From positions 1-34,113 of IMG/VR virus record IMGVR_UViG_3300041407_000182: DNA of 34,113 nt; one strand, written 5' to 3'. Shown in pieces: positions 22,809 to 31,524 of the stretch; position 1 is the stretch's first letter, and the number at the start of each line of letters is the position of its first letter. The translations under genes and the position numbers were made by a program. Under the pieces are notes generated by a model. The model saw nothing but the letters and a program-made list of their open reading frames with translations, ran no database searches and was not told the origin of the DNA. This stretch comes from a virus.

Positions 22809-24866
22809 ATGCCATACGCCCCCGAACTTAAAGAAGCCGCCAAACGTCTCTATTTACGCCGCTGCAAGCCGCGTGAAATTCAGGCGCAACTGTCCCTGCC
22901 CAACATCCGGATCGTTTACTACTGGATCCGCCAAGGTGAGTGGGACGACATGCTGTCAGATGAAGAACCGCTGACCGCCGTTGGCCGGCGAATCACCCTC
23001 CTCCTGGACAAAGCCACGTCGCTGACCAAGGGCGATCTGGACGAGCTCGACCGACTGACCACGGTTCGCGATCGCCTGCTGAAGCAATCCGCAAAACCGG
23101 CGCCGGTCGGAGATCCGCCGGCGGACGATGGCCAACGCCGAGACAATCAACGCAGTGAGCGGCGGGACCGAGGCGATCGCGGCGACAAGGGCGGAAAGAA
23201 GCGCGAGAAGAAAGCCAAGAACGAAGTCGGCGAGCTGACGGAAGTGGACTTTCTCGACAAGTTCATCAGCAAAATGTACGGCTACCAGAAAGAGCTGTTC
23301 GCCGCCAAACAGAACCCGCTGACGGCGCGGATCCGCAACATTCTGAAAAGCCGCCAGGTCGGCCTGACGTACTACTTCGCCGGCGAAGCGTTCATGGACG
23401 CCGTACTGACCGGTGACAACCAGATATTCCTGTCGGCCAGCCGCGCCCAGTCCGAGATTTTCCGCAGCTACATCATCTCGTTTGCCCAGGAGTGGTTTGG
23501 CCTGGAGCTGACTGGCAACCCGATTGTGCTCAGCAAAGACGGCAAGCCGTGGGCCGAGTTGCGCTTTCTCAGCACCAACAGCAGCACCGCCCAAGGTCAC
23601 CATGGCCACGTCTACGTCGACGAGTACTTCTGGATCCGCGACTTCGAGAAGCTGAACACTGTCGCCAGTGCCATGGCCACCCACAAGAAATGGCGTAAGA
23701 CCTACTTTTCAACGCCCAGCGCGGTGTCGCATCAGGCCTATCCGTTCTGGACCGGCGAGAAATTTCGCAACAGCAAACGCAAAAACGCCAAGGATCCGTG
23801 GCCCAGCGAGGCCCAAGCTGCGGCTGGCTCGCTGTGCCCGGATGGCCAATGGCGCAAGGTCATCACCATCCTCGACGCCATCGCCGGTGGCTGCGATCTG
23901 TTCGACCTCGAGCAGCTGCAGCTGGAGTACGACGAAGACAAGTTTCAGCAGCTGTTCATGTGCAAATTCATCGACAGCACGATGAGCGCCTTTTCCCTGG
24001 CCGACCTGGAGCGTTGCTATTCCGACCTGTCGTTGTGGGCCGACTACGACCCCGACGATCCGCGCCCATTCGGCAACAGCCCGGTCTGGATCGGCTACGA
24101 CCCCAGCCGCACCCGCGACGATGCCAGCTGCGTGGTCATTGCCCCGCCGCTCGAGGACGGCGGTAAGTTCCGAATCTTGGAGAAACACAGCTGGCGTGGG
24201 CAGTCGTTCAAGTACCAGGCCGAGCAGGTCAAGAAGCTCACCGAAAAATTCAACGTGCAGCACATCGGCATCGATACCACCGGCATCGGTTACGGCGTGT
24301 TCGACCTGGTGCGCGACTTCTACCCGCGTGCGACCTCAATTCACTACAGCCTCGAAACCAAAAACACCCTGGTGCTCAAGGCGCAGGACACGATTCAGGG
24401 CAGCCGAATCGAGTGGGATGCCGGCTGGAATGACATCGCTCAGGCCTTCCTGACGATCAAGCGTGGCACCACTGGAGGTGGCCAGGTCACCTACAGCGCA
24501 TCGCGCACCGACGCCTCCGGTCATGCCGATATCGCCTGGGCAATCATGCACGCCCTGGCCCACGAACCCCTCAACACCAACAAACAGCGGCGCAGCCGCT
24601 ACACACTCAGCGGACCAAGCACCCATGGGCAAACCAGCAAAAAACCAGCCACAAAAACCAGCACCAGGTCCGATGCGGGCGTTTTCATTCGGTGCACCGG
24701 AACAGGTTCTGACCGAGAACATCGGGCATTACCTGGGCGTGTTCGCCAGCCACGACGGCAAGACCTACACGCCGCCGGTATCCCGCCAAGGCCTGGCCAA
24801 GCTGCTGCGCGCCAACGCTCATCACGGCGCCATTCCAGGGTTCAAGCGCAACCTGCTGCTGCGTGA
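22809..24866 (+). CDS. Terminase large (ATPase/nuclease) subunit gpP-like
   Basis: The frame encodes 685 aa. The N-terminus is a helix-turn-helix (MPYAPELKEAAKRLYLRRC, PNIRIVYYWIRQGEWDD), followed by a charged linker (about 105-145), an ATPase with KSRQVGLTYY and Walker B VYVDEYFW, and a nuclease starting GYDPSRTRDDAS. P2 gpP has about 590 aa; here the last 80 residues, after the portal start at 24625, read like an off-frame shadow of the portal gene. A lost stop codon or an unusual overlap is likely. It packages DNA at the portal. Confidence 0.9.
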   Translation: MPYAPELKEAAKRLYLRRCKPREIQAQLSLPNIRIVYYWIRQGEWDDMLSDEEPLTAVGRRITLLLDKATSLTKGDLDELDRLTTVRDRLLKQSAKPAPVGDPPADDGQRRDNQRSERRDRGDRGDKGGKKREKKAKNEVGELTEVDFLDKFISKMYGYQKELFAAKQNPLTARIRNILKSRQVGLTYYFAGEAFMDAVLTGDNQIFLSASRAQSEIFRSYIISFAQEWFGLELTGNPIVLSKDGKPWAELRFLSTNSSTAQGHHGHVYVDEYFWIRDFEKLNTVASAMATHKKWRKTYFSTPSAVSHQAYPFWTGEKFRNSKRKNAKDPWPSEAQAAAGSLCPDGQWRKVITILDAIAGGCDLFDLEQLQLEYDEDKFQQLFMCKFIDSTMSAFSLADLERCYSDLSLWADYDPDDPRPFGNSPVWIGYDPSRTRDDASCVVIAPPLEDGGKFRILEKHSWRGQSFKYQAEQVKKLTEKFNVQHIGIDTTGIGYGVFDLVRDFYPRATSIHYSLETKNTLVLKAQDTIQGSRIEWDAGWNDIAQAFLTIKRGTTGGGQVTYSASRTDASGHADIAWAIMHALAHEPLNTNKQRRSRYTLSGPSTHGQTSKKPATKTSTRSDAGVFIRCTGTGSDREHRALPGRVRQPRRQDLHAAGIPPRPGQAAARQRSSRRHSRVQAQPAAA

Positions 24867-25656
24867 GTTCATTGCTTCAGAGGGGTGTTCAGTTCAAACC
24901 ATGAGCCGTGCCGGGTTGGATTTCATGGTGTTCGGCGAGGCGTACTTTCTGCGCAACCGGAATGCCTTCGGCCAGGTACTGCAGATGGATCACCTGCCGA
25001 CGATCAACATGCGGGTCAGGGTTGGGGGCGGGTTTGTGATGCTGCTGCCGGACGGCAAAGAGGTGGAGTTCGAAGAGGATGAAATCGAGCACGTCATGAA
25101 CTACGACGTGGAACAAAACATCTACGGCGTGCCCGACTACCTGGGCGGCATGCAGGCGCTGTTGCTCAACGAGGCAGCGACCCTCTTCCGTCGGCGCTAC
25201 TACAGCAACGGTGCGCACGCCGGTTACATCTTCTACACCAACGACCCGAACCTGACTGAGGAGGACGAAGAGTCCCTGCGCGACCAGATCAGTGCGAGCA
25301 AGGGCGTGGGCAACTTCCGATCGATGTTCGTGAACATTCCGGGCGGCGCAGAGAAGGCGATTCAGATCATCCCGGTGGGTGATTTCCAAGCCAAGGACGA
25401 GCTGGAAAAGGTCAAGAACATCACACGCAACGACGTGATCGCTGCCTGGCGAATGAACCCCGCCCTGGCCGGCATCATCCCGGAAAACAGCGCGGGCTTT
25501 GGCGACATCGAAAAGATCGATCGCGTGTACACGAGTAACGAGATTCGACCGATCTGCCAGCTGTTCAACCAGCTGAATGACACGCTTCGGGAAGACAGAC
25601 GATTCACCTGGAAGGAACGCAAAGAGACAGTGGATTCCACTACATCCAGTGCGTAG
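24625..25656 (+). CDS. Portal protein gpQ-like
   Basis: This 343-aa protein is almost the length of P2 gpQ. Family segments include PMRAFSFGAPEQVL, LDFMVFGEAYFLRNR, YGVPDYLGGMQALLLNEAA, FRRRYYSNGAHAGYIFY and RMNPALAGIIPENSAGFGD. It forms the ring through which DNA enters the capsid. ATG 24625 lies inside the terminase frame (242-bp overlap), so translation is probably coupled; an open extension further upstream is not a plausible start. Confidence 0.92.
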   Translation: MGKPAKNQPQKPAPGPMRAFSFGAPEQVLTENIGHYLGVFASHDGKTYTPPVSRQGLAKLLRANAHHGAIPGFKRNLLLREFIASEGCSVQTMSRAGLDFMVFGEAYFLRNRNAFGQVLQMDHLPTINMRVRVGGGFVMLLPDGKEVEFEEDEIEHVMNYDVEQNIYGVPDYLGGMQALLLNEAATLFRRRYYSNGAHAGYIFYTNDPNLTEEDEESLRDQISASKGVGNFRSMFVNIPGGAEKAIQIIPVGDFQAKDELEKVKNITRNDVIAAWRMNPALAGIIPENSAGFGDIEKIDRVYTSNEIRPICQLFNQLNDTLREDRRFTWKERKETVDSTTSSA

Positions 25657-25721
25657 CTAAGAGATTACCACTACATAGTGTGGCAATATAGTGGCGATTG
25701 GCTGCCCTGGGGAGGGACATA

Positions 25722-25979
25722 ATGCGAGTTACATGCAAATGCGGACACAAGGGCCGGATCGCTTCGCGAGACGAGCTATCGATGGACTTTGCGAAGTTGT
25801 ACTGCCAGTGCCTGGATGCAATGTGCGGGCACACATGGGTGGCGAATCTGACGTTTTCACACACGTTGAGCCCTTCGGCTCAGTCGTTCGAAAGAATGTT
25901 GTTCGACCGTTTGAGGGATATGCCCAGGGCAAAACAGCGGGAGTTGTTTGAGCAGCTTGGCTCACAGGCCGTGGCGTAA
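25722..25979 (+). CDS. ogr: Ogr/Delta-type late transcription activator
   Basis: This 85-aa zinc-binding protein has Cys5, Cys7, Cys30 and Cys35, close to the Ogr finger (a CxC replaces CxxC at the first pair). The N-terminus MRVTCKCGHKGRIASRDEL and the segment ANLTFSHTLSPS are typical of Pseudomonas relatives. GGGAGG lies before ATG 25722. It activates late promoters, here probably in 22647-22808. It follows the portal gene, as in HP1-like layouts. Confidence 0.85.
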   Translation: MRVTCKCGHKGRIASRDELSMDFAKLYCQCLDAMCGHTWVANLTFSHTLSPSAQSFERMLFDRLRDMPRAKQRELFEQLGSQAVA

Positions 25980-26045
25980 GGCGCAAACCGCCGACTCAAT
26001 GCCGGCGATCGGTTACATGGAATGGGCTATCAGCGATCGGGAATA

Positions 26046-26231
26046 TCAGCTGCTCGCGGTTTCTTTGGGATTGGTCGCGAGTATTTGCGACATCCGCCGG
26101 AGTTGAAGTTGCTCCTGCTCATTCAACAGACGGTACAGGCGGATTAGGCGACGTTCAATTTTGGACAGATCTGGCCATTCGAATTCAGGTGTTTCAACGC
26201 TGACGCGCTCAGTTTTCGTGCGATCCAACAT
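26046..26231 (-). CDS. Small helical protein of unknown function
   Basis: This 61-aa protein has GGAG eight bases before ATG 26231. It is charged and helical (IERRLIRLYRLLNEQEQLQLRRMSQILA), like a small DNA-binding or coiled-coil protein. It lies downstream of the repressor gene on the same strand and may be co-transcribed with it in the lysogen. Confidence 0.6.
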   Translation of the reverse strand: MLDRTKTERVSVETPEFEWPDLSKIERRLIRLYRLLNEQEQLQLRRMSQILATNPKETASS

Positions 26232-26332
26232 GCTTACTACTCCATAAAGTGCATTGCTGAATCGACGATATCGGGGCGCGAACTGGCTTTAGGACGAGGG
26301 GGCGACGAATGCCGCACATGCTTTGTTACAAG

Positions 26333-26680
26333 TTAATTCCGGTGACGGGCGGCGTCGTCGGCCATGGCTTGCAGGAAACGACGAATCGCCTCTTGGTCGA
26401 ACGGTTTGATGCTTCTGTATTGCTTGATCAACTTCTCCTCCTCGGGAGTAAACAGTTGTCCAAGTGGCGTGGAACGCCGGCCAGTCAGCACAAACGCCGC
26501 ATCTACGCCGCACTCTTCAAGTGCCGACACATAGCGAAGGTCGAGCGAATTCGCCCCCAGCTCATAGTTTTTTTGAGTCCCCCGACTCACCCCAAGAAGC
26601 ACTCCAAACTCTGTTTGATTTAATCCTAAGCGCTCGCGCTCTTCCCTCAGGCGTTCACCTACTTGATCCGCTATGAGCAT
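26333..26680 (-). CDS. XRE-family lysogeny repressor (C/CI-like)
   Basis: The protein is about 115 aa. The N-terminal HTH (about 5-60) reads VGERLREERERLGLNQTEFG and VSRGTQKNYELGANSLD. The C-terminal part (FTPEEEKLIKQYRSIKPFDQEAIRRFLQ) is helical, with no LexA-like autopeptidase Ser/Lys domain, so RecA-stimulated self-cleavage is not expected, as for P2-type repressors. I chose ATG 26680, which has GGTGA eight bases before it; ATGs at 26695 and 26698 lie almost on the predicted transcript start. It faces the early operon across a shared operator. Confidence 0.82.
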   Translation of the reverse strand: MLIADQVGERLREERERLGLNQTEFGVLLGVSRGTQKNYELGANSLDLRYVSALEECGVDAAFVLTGRRSTPLGQLFTPEEEKLIKQYRSIKPFDQEAIRRFLQAMADDAARHRN

Positions 26681-26697
26681 TTTTTTATTCACCATCA

Positions 26698-26726
26698 TTG
26701 ACTTGATCAATTTTTTGACCAAGAAT
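26698..26726 (+). promoter_or_regulatory. Candidate early (rightward) promoter
   Basis: TTGACT (26698-26703) is followed after 17 bases by AAGAAT (26721-26726), giving five and four matches to sigma70 consensus. It lies about 46 bp before the first early gene and overlaps the operator, so the repressor would block it. Confidence 0.5.
26702..26723. promoter_or_regulatory. Operator-like inverted repeat in C/cox switch
   Basis: CTTGATCAA and TTGACCAAG form 9-bp arms with one mismatch around TTTT. The element lies between the divergent repressor and Cox-like genes, inside both predicted promoters. It is the best repressor operator candidate. Copies of ACAAACG at 26735 and 26751 may be additional sites, for example for the Cox-like protein. 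Confidence 0.6.
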
Positions 26727-26738
26727 CACCACAGACAA
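26710..26738 (-). promoter_or_regulatory. Candidate repressor (leftward) promoter
   Basis: On the minus strand TTGTCT (26738-26733) and AAAAAT (26715-26710) are separated by 17 bases. Transcription would begin near 26703, giving a leader of about 23 bases for a repressor start at 26680. It overlaps the rightward promoter face to face, which would make the switch mutually exclusive. Confidence 0.4.
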
Positions 26739-26772
26739 ACGCAAACAACCACAAACGAACAGAGTGAACACT

Positions 26773-26973
26773 ATGCCCGCCACTGTTACGCCCGAGCAAG
26801 CCCGGGCTGATCTGGATCGAAGAGGAATAAGCATTGCGGAATTCAGCCGTAAACATGGACTGAACAAAAATTTAGTCAGCGACCTATTGAACGGTCGGAT
26901 CAAAGGTCGCCGTGGGGAGGCACATCGCGCCGCCGTACTGCTTGGTATCAAAGACGGCGTGATCGAACAGTAA
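26773..26973 (+). CDS. Cox-like regulator, BcepMu gp16 family
   Basis: This 66-aa DNA-binding protein matches the BcepMu gp16-type phage regulators: GISIAEFSRKHGLNKNLVSDL as HTH, then GRIKGRRGEAHRAAVLLGIK. It is the first gene of the early operon, where P2-like phages put cox. It probably represses the C promoter and may assist excision. ATG 26773 has GAGTG upstream; GTG 26764 is an alternative. Confidence 0.8.
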   Translation: MPATVTPEQARADLDRRGISIAEFSRKHGLNKNLVSDLLNGRIKGRRGEAHRAAVLLGIKDGVIEQ

Positions 26974-27002
26974 TGGCACTGAGCCACAGGGAAAAGCAGA
27001 AC

Positions 27003-27482
27003 ATGAAAAGTTCAGTTCTAAAGACTCGCCGGGAAGTTGTCAGCGCCATTATCTGTAGCTACCCAGGTGGACGGGAATGCGCTGCAGCGCGCATAGGTTT
27101 GGCGCTGAAAAAATTCGACAACCACGCTTACGAAAACAACAACAGTCGCCCGCTATCAGACGCCCAGCTCTACCTGCTGGAACAGGAAGCCGGCACTCAA
27201 CATCTCCCCACGTACATCGCGGCAATGTATGACGGTTTGTTCGTTCCGGTGGCGGACCCTGAGAGCTTGGACAACGTTGAGATGTACACCCTCTCGGTAC
27301 ACGTCGCAGCCAAGCGCGGATGCGTTGACCAAGAAATTGCAAAGGCATTGGCGGACGGCTGCATTTCCGAAATCGAAGCGGAACACATCCTCAATGCCCA
27401 CAACCTGCACATGGCTGCACGTCACGCCGAAGTGCTGGCAGCCATCGACTTGTACCGCAACAAATCGGGGGCTGCCCAATGA
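27003..27482 (+). CDS. CII-like phage regulatory protein (CP76 family)
   Basis: This 159-aa protein has the Phage_CII/CP76 N-terminus KTRREVVSAIICSYPGGREC followed by ARIGLALKKFDNHAYEN, and is helical throughout. It probably regulates early transcription or DNA replication in P2-like phages. I chose ATG 27003 because AGGGA precedes it; ATG 26973 overlaps the previous stop (TAATG) and would add ten residues. Confidence 0.8.
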   Translation: MKSSVLKTRREVVSAIICSYPGGRECAAARIGLALKKFDNHAYENNNSRPLSDAQLYLLEQEAGTQHLPTYIAAMYDGLFVPVADPESLDNVEMYTLSVHVAAKRGCVDQEIAKALADGCISEIEAEHILNAHNLHMAARHAEVLAAIDLYRNKSGAAQ

Positions 27483-27844
27483 GCGTCCTGCCTGCAGTAC
27501 ACGAATACCAAGACGTGCTCAAAGCGGCCGCGCTTAGTTTCCTTGAGCGCCACCACTGCGAACATCTGGGCGACGATCAACAGTTGTTCGACCGCGCCGT
27601 GCAGCACCTGGTCAGCGACTATGACGTGCTCACTCAGACCGCTGAAAAACTGGTGCATTTGGCCTGCAGCGAAATGACCGCCGTCCGCGATCGGCAGCGC
27701 CTGGACATCGTCAGCAGCACATCGACGCATACCGTCATCATCGACCCGGCCACCGGCAAAGCTTGGGCCGTCCCGGTAAGCCTGATCTATGAACGCATTC
27801 TCAACGCACCCGACAACGGTCGTTTCCGCGTAGCCGCACCGTAA
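27479..27844 (+). CDS. Early phage protein of unknown function
   Basis: This 121-aa protein overlaps the CII-like gene in ATGA. It has an N-terminal helical half with His and Cys residues (SFLERHHCEHLGDDQQLFDR) and a C-terminal beta-like half (THTVIIDPATGKAWAVPVSL). The family is not recognised. It probably serves early regulation or replication because it is sandwiched between the CII-like and replication genes. Confidence 0.7.
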   Translation: MSVLPAVHEYQDVLKAAALSFLERHHCEHLGDDQQLFDRAVQHLVSDYDVLTQTAEKLVHLACSEMTAVRDRQRLDIVSSTSTHTVIIDPATGKAWAVPVSLIYERILNAPDNGRFRVAAP

Positions 27845-27916
27845 CTCCCACCCAATAAATCCGCCTGCCCCACCCCGTGGGTTTGGGTGAGCTGCGCCCG
27901 AAATTGAGGTTTGACG

Positions 27917-28150
27917 ATGGAAAACGCCATGAACATCAACGCAAAACTGACGCCCGATCAGGCTCAAGCGCTCTTGGCCAACCTGCGCGAGCAATACCGT
28001 CTCAGCCTCAACGACCTTTGGTACGCAGACCAATACCGCCTGATTCCCGATGGCCTGCGCCACGGATCGATCCTTGCCAACAGCCCCGTGATGGCCGCTC
28101 AGAAACACCTGATCGGCGCCCTCACCCACAGCCTCAAAGCAGTGAAATAA
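27917..28150 (+). CDS. Small early phage protein
   Basis: This 77-aa protein has GAGG eight bases before ATG 27917 and ends two bases before the primase-helicase start. It contains INAKLTPDQAQALLANLREQ and YRLIPDGLRHGSILANSP. It is helical and soluble, with no known family. Tight coupling suggests a replication accessory role. Confidence 0.65.
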   Translation: MENAMNINAKLTPDQAQALLANLREQYRLSLNDLWYADQYRLIPDGLRHGSILANSPVMAAQKHLIGALTHSLKAVK

Positions 28151-28152
28151 CC

Positions 28153-30855
28153 ATGAGAGAAGATCTCCGCCACGACATCCTGCAACGCCTTGAATCCGAC
28201 TACGGTTTAAAACACCGCAGCGGCACTGACTACATGCGCGGTGGCACGTGCCCGAACTGCAATCAGAAAACTCTATTCACGCGGTTTTCCGCCCCATGGA
28301 TGGTGATCTGCGGTCGTCCTGAGAAGTGCAAGCACACCATGCCGGTCAAGGAGATCTACAACGACCTGTTCGAAGACTGGAGCAAGCGCGCCCCTGTTAC
28401 GAATGATCAGCCAAACGCAACAGCTAGGGCCTATCTGGAGTTCGGCCGTGGCTTTCGCGTTGAAATGATCTCGGGCTGGTTTTCACAAGACAGCTACTTT
28501 TCCCCCGAAGTAAATGCTGGCAGTGCCACCGTGCGCTTCGCCTTGGAAAAAGGTGGTTACTGGGAACGATTGATTGATAAGCCGCATCGTTTCGGCAAGA
28601 AGAAAGCACGCTTCAAACCGGGTGAAAGCTACAAGGGGGTGTGGTGGTGTCCGCCGTGCGTCGACCTGCTCGAGGTCAAAGAGCTGTGGATCACCGAAGG
28701 GATCTTCGATGCCATTGCGCTCATCCACAACGACATTGCTGCAGTGGCCGCTATGTCATCCAACGCCTTCCCCGAAGCATCGCTGAAAAAGCTCGTTGAG
28801 TTACGCGGCAACAAACTGCCGACGCTGGTATGGGCTCCAGACAATGAGCCGGAGGCTTGTGAGTATGCCCGGCGGTGGGTTCGCTTGGCCCGTGAGATGG
28901 GGTTTACCTGCAGGGCAGCATTGATCCCACAGCCTGGCCGCAAAGTTGACTGGAACGACCTACATCAGCGCTGGCAGTTCGAAGATGACGAACAGAAGCG
29001 CAATCACCGGCGCACTCGTGACTTTGATACGGCACGTCACCATGGCGACCTGTTGCTGGCTGAGTCTGCCCGTGAGAAGGCGCTCTTGATCTATAGCTGG
29101 GAAGAAGAGGGATCAGAGTTCCACTTTGACTTCCACAACCGCTTGTACTGGGCGAAGTTCGACCTGCACAAACTCGACGAAGAGCAGCGCGAGCTGCTGA
29201 ACAGTGACGACCACGAAGACCAACTGCTGACCGAAAAAGGAGCCAGGCGCAAAGCGCTGGAAACGGCCTGCTCGCTGAAGCTTTTGGCGAACTGCAATTT
29301 CGAGACTTTGTATAAGCAATTGAACGAATCAACTGGTGAGGCTTGGTATTACGTTCGCATTACTCCGCCAAACGACGCCCCCAGCGAGAAGATCACCTTT
29401 ACCCTGAAACAATTCGCGTCGAGCAGTGAGTTCAAGGCGCGGCTGCTGTACTCCAGCGCTACTTGGCTAGGCGCTCAAAAGCACCTCGATCAAATCTCGA
29501 TGAAACAGATCGAGGGGATCAAGACGGTCGAAACCGTCGATTTCGTGGGTTACAGCAAGGATCACGGCGCCTACATCTTTAATGACCTCGCCTGTCATAA
29601 CGGCACGGTTTACAAGGCCAATGCTGAGGACTATTTCGAGTTCGGTAAACGCCGCGTGAAGTGTCTGGTCAAGAACGTGAAAATCAATCCGAAGGCCAGC
29701 AATGACGGCTATCGCGATGACTGGCTGGCGAAGCTGTGGCTGTGCTTCGGCGAAAAGGGCTTGATCGCGTTGACGTATTGGTTCGGCTCATTGTTCTCGG
29801 AGCAGATCCGGGCGCAGTACGAAAGCTTTCCTTTTCTTGAGGCTACCGGCGAACCGGATGCCGGCAAGACCACGTTGATCATGTTCCTGTGGAAACTCTT
29901 CGGTCGCCACTATGAGGGCTTCGACCCAACCAAGGGCACCGTGTCCGGTCGTAGCCGCTCGATGGGCCAGGTTGCAGGTATGCCGGTCGTGTTGATCGAA
30001 GGCGATCGGAACAGCGACGCATCGAACACCAAATCCTTCGACTGGGACGAGCTGAAAGACTTCTTCGGCGGTGGCCTGCTGGGCACCCGTGGTGTGAAGA
30101 ACAATACGAACGAAACCTACGAGCCGGAGTTTCGCGGAACGATCGTGATCAGCCAGAACGCCCCTGTCACCGGCCATGAAGCCATTATCAGTCGGATCGT
30201 CAAGCTGCACTTCCTCAAGCCCAAAATCACGCCCGAAAGCAGTGCCGCAGCTGATGCGCTCAATCAGATGGAAATGGACGAAGTCAGCAACTTCCTTGTC
30301 CAGGCGATCAGTCATGAACCTCAGGTGATGGCCCGGTTTTCCGAAACCTATCCGAAGCACCGCGAGCATCTGCGTTCGTTGCGCACACTCAGCTCGGCTC
30401 GGATCATCAAGAACCACAGCATGATGCTCGCCCTAGTCGATTGCCTTGCCCTGGTGTTGCCACTATCCGAAACCATGATCACCGGTGCGCGCCAAGAACT
30501 CATCGAAATGGCCCACGAACGGCAGGCCGCGATCGTCACCGATCCGCCTGAAGTCGTCGAGTTCTGGCAGGTGTATGAGTACCTGGAATCGCTTACTGGC
30601 GAGCCCTTGGTGAACCACAGCAAGAAGCCCGACGTCATCGCGATCAACCTCAACGGCTTCGCCAAAGTCGCCGCAGAGCACCGCCAGAAACTCGCCGACA
30701 TCGGAACCCTTCGCCATCTGTTGCGCGAATGCCGCTCCCACAAGTTGATCGACATCAACCGCACTACATCCAGCGCGATTAACAGCATTCAACGCCGGAA
30801 CAACTTGGTGAATCCACCACCTGAATCGGTGAGTTGCTGGCAATTCAAGGCCTAA
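28153..30855 (+). CDS. TOPRIM primase-helicase replication protein
   Basis: This 900-aa protein combines a zinc ribbon (Cys33, Cys36, Cys53, Cys59), a TOPRIM domain (Glu182 in WITEGIFDA, Asp230/Glu232 in WAPDNEPE) and a C-terminal helicase with Walker A GEPDAGKTT (566-574) and Walker B VVLIEGD (612-618). It would prime and unwind phage DNA. P2 and HP1 instead use a rolling-circle Rep nuclease, whose His-x-His and Tyr motifs I do not see here. The start is ATG 28153, two bases after the preceding stop; upstream in-frame sequence overlaps two other genes. Confidence 0.88.
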   Translation: MREDLRHDILQRLESDYGLKHRSGTDYMRGGTCPNCNQKTLFTRFSAPWMVICGRPEKCKHTMPVKEIYNDLFEDWSKRAPVTNDQPNATARAYLEFGRGFRVEMISGWFSQDSYFSPEVNAGSATVRFALEKGGYWERLIDKPHRFGKKKARFKPGESYKGVWWCPPCVDLLEVKELWITEGIFDAIALIHNDIAAVAAMSSNAFPEASLKKLVELRGNKLPTLVWAPDNEPEACEYARRWVRLAREMGFTCRAALIPQPGRKVDWNDLHQRWQFEDDEQKRNHRRTRDFDTARHHGDLLLAESAREKALLIYSWEEEGSEFHFDFHNRLYWAKFDLHKLDEEQRELLNSDDHEDQLLTEKGARRKALETACSLKLLANCNFETLYKQLNESTGEAWYYVRITPPNDAPSEKITFTLKQFASSSEFKARLLYSSATWLGAQKHLDQISMKQIEGIKTVETVDFVGYSKDHGAYIFNDLACHNGTVYKANAEDYFEFGKRRVKCLVKNVKINPKASNDGYRDDWLAKLWLCFGEKGLIALTYWFGSLFSEQIRAQYESFPFLEATGEPDAGKTTLIMFLWKLFGRHYEGFDPTKGTVSGRSRSMGQVAGMPVVLIEGDRNSDASNTKSFDWDELKDFFGGGLLGTRGVKNNTNETYEPEFRGTIVISQNAPVTGHEAIISRIVKLHFLKPKITPESSAAADALNQMEMDEVSNFLVQAISHEPQVMARFSETYPKHREHLRSLRTLSSARIIKNHSMMLALVDCLALVLPLSETMITGARQELIEMAHERQAAIVTDPPEVVEFWQVYEYLESLTGEPLVNHSKKPDVIAINLNGFAKVAAEHRQKLADIGTLRHLLRECRSHKLIDINRTTSSAINSIQRRNNLVNPPPESVSCWQFKA

Positions 30856-30876
30856 CACCACTAGGAGAAGAGAACT

Positions 30877-31200
30877 ATGCACGTCCAAGTCATCACCGGC
30901 GACGGTCCGAACGGAGAGACGTTCCGACTCAGGCACATAAAGGGGCTGCAGGACTGGCTCGGCGAAACGGCAAAAACCGTTCATGCAGAAGCCTATGGCG
31001 CGGCCGGACTGGTCGAGATCCTCGAAGTCCGTGCAGTAAACGAGCGGGAGATCCTGGTGCTGGATTGCAGCAGGGAACAGATCCAAGCGGTGCTGGAGTG
31101 GCAATCGGCGACTGATGAAGTCATCGAGCTCGAGGACCTGGTGCTTCACTTGGTGAAGCAAAAGCAGTCACCAGAAATAACGGTCGGCGAAAGCCGGTAA
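30877..31200 (+). CDS. Early phage protein of unknown function
   Basis: This 107-aa protein has a very good ribosome site (GGAGAAGAGA) before ATG 30877. It looks like an alpha/beta soluble protein (MHVQVITGDGPNGETFRLRH, REILVLDCSREQIQAVLEW). It has no recognised motif and follows the replication gene in the early operon. Confidence 0.7.
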   Translation: MHVQVITGDGPNGETFRLRHIKGLQDWLGETAKTVHAEAYGAAGLVEILEVRAVNEREILVLDCSREQIQAVLEWQSATDEVIELEDLVLHLVKQKQSPEITVGESR

Positions 31201-31207
31201 CAAGAAC

Positions 31208-31238
31208 GGTGCCGAGGAGTTCGCACCTCCCCGACACC
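31208..31238 (+). other. Hairpin between early genes
   Basis: GGTGCCGAGGAG and CTCCCCGACACC pair over 12 positions with two mismatches around a 7-base loop. There is no U-tract, so it is not a standard terminator. It may process or attenuate the transcript ahead of the distal early genes. Confidence 0.4.
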
Positions 31239-31260
31239 AGCCACCACTGAGGGCAACACC

Positions 31261-31524
31261 ATGCAAGCACAGCACCAAAGCAGCAGCGACCCAAAGGCTA
31301 ACACATCGACCTATGACGGCACCCAGTCGACACGACATCTGATGGCCATCCGGATCGTCGGCACCGCGCTATTCGATTACCAGGTGCGGAAAACTCCCGA
31401 TGCACGGATCCGCCTTGAATGCCTCACCACCATGGCCCACGAACTCGGCGACATCAGCTCGAACGAGGCCGCTGTCGTGGCCCAGCTGCTGGCCAAACAA
31501 ATTTTTATCGGAGCATCTGTATGA
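31261..31524 (+). CDS. Small early phage protein
   Basis: This 87-aa protein has GAGGG before ATG 31261. The N-terminal 25 residues are polar and probably disordered; the rest is helical (RHLMAIRIVGTALFDYQVRK, ECLTTMAHELGDISSNEAAV). No family is recognised. It probably belongs to the distal early operon with the next two frames. Confidence 0.65.
   Translation: MQAQHQSSSDPKANTSTYDGTQSTRHLMAIRIVGTALFDYQVRKTPDARIRLECLTTMAHELGDISSNEAAVVAQLLAKQIFIGASV

Noticed and set aside
26004-26041. Two GCGATCGG words between the ogr-like gene and the next minus-strand gene
   Set aside because: They are direct repeats that cannot form a terminator stem, and the word is common in GC-rich DNA.
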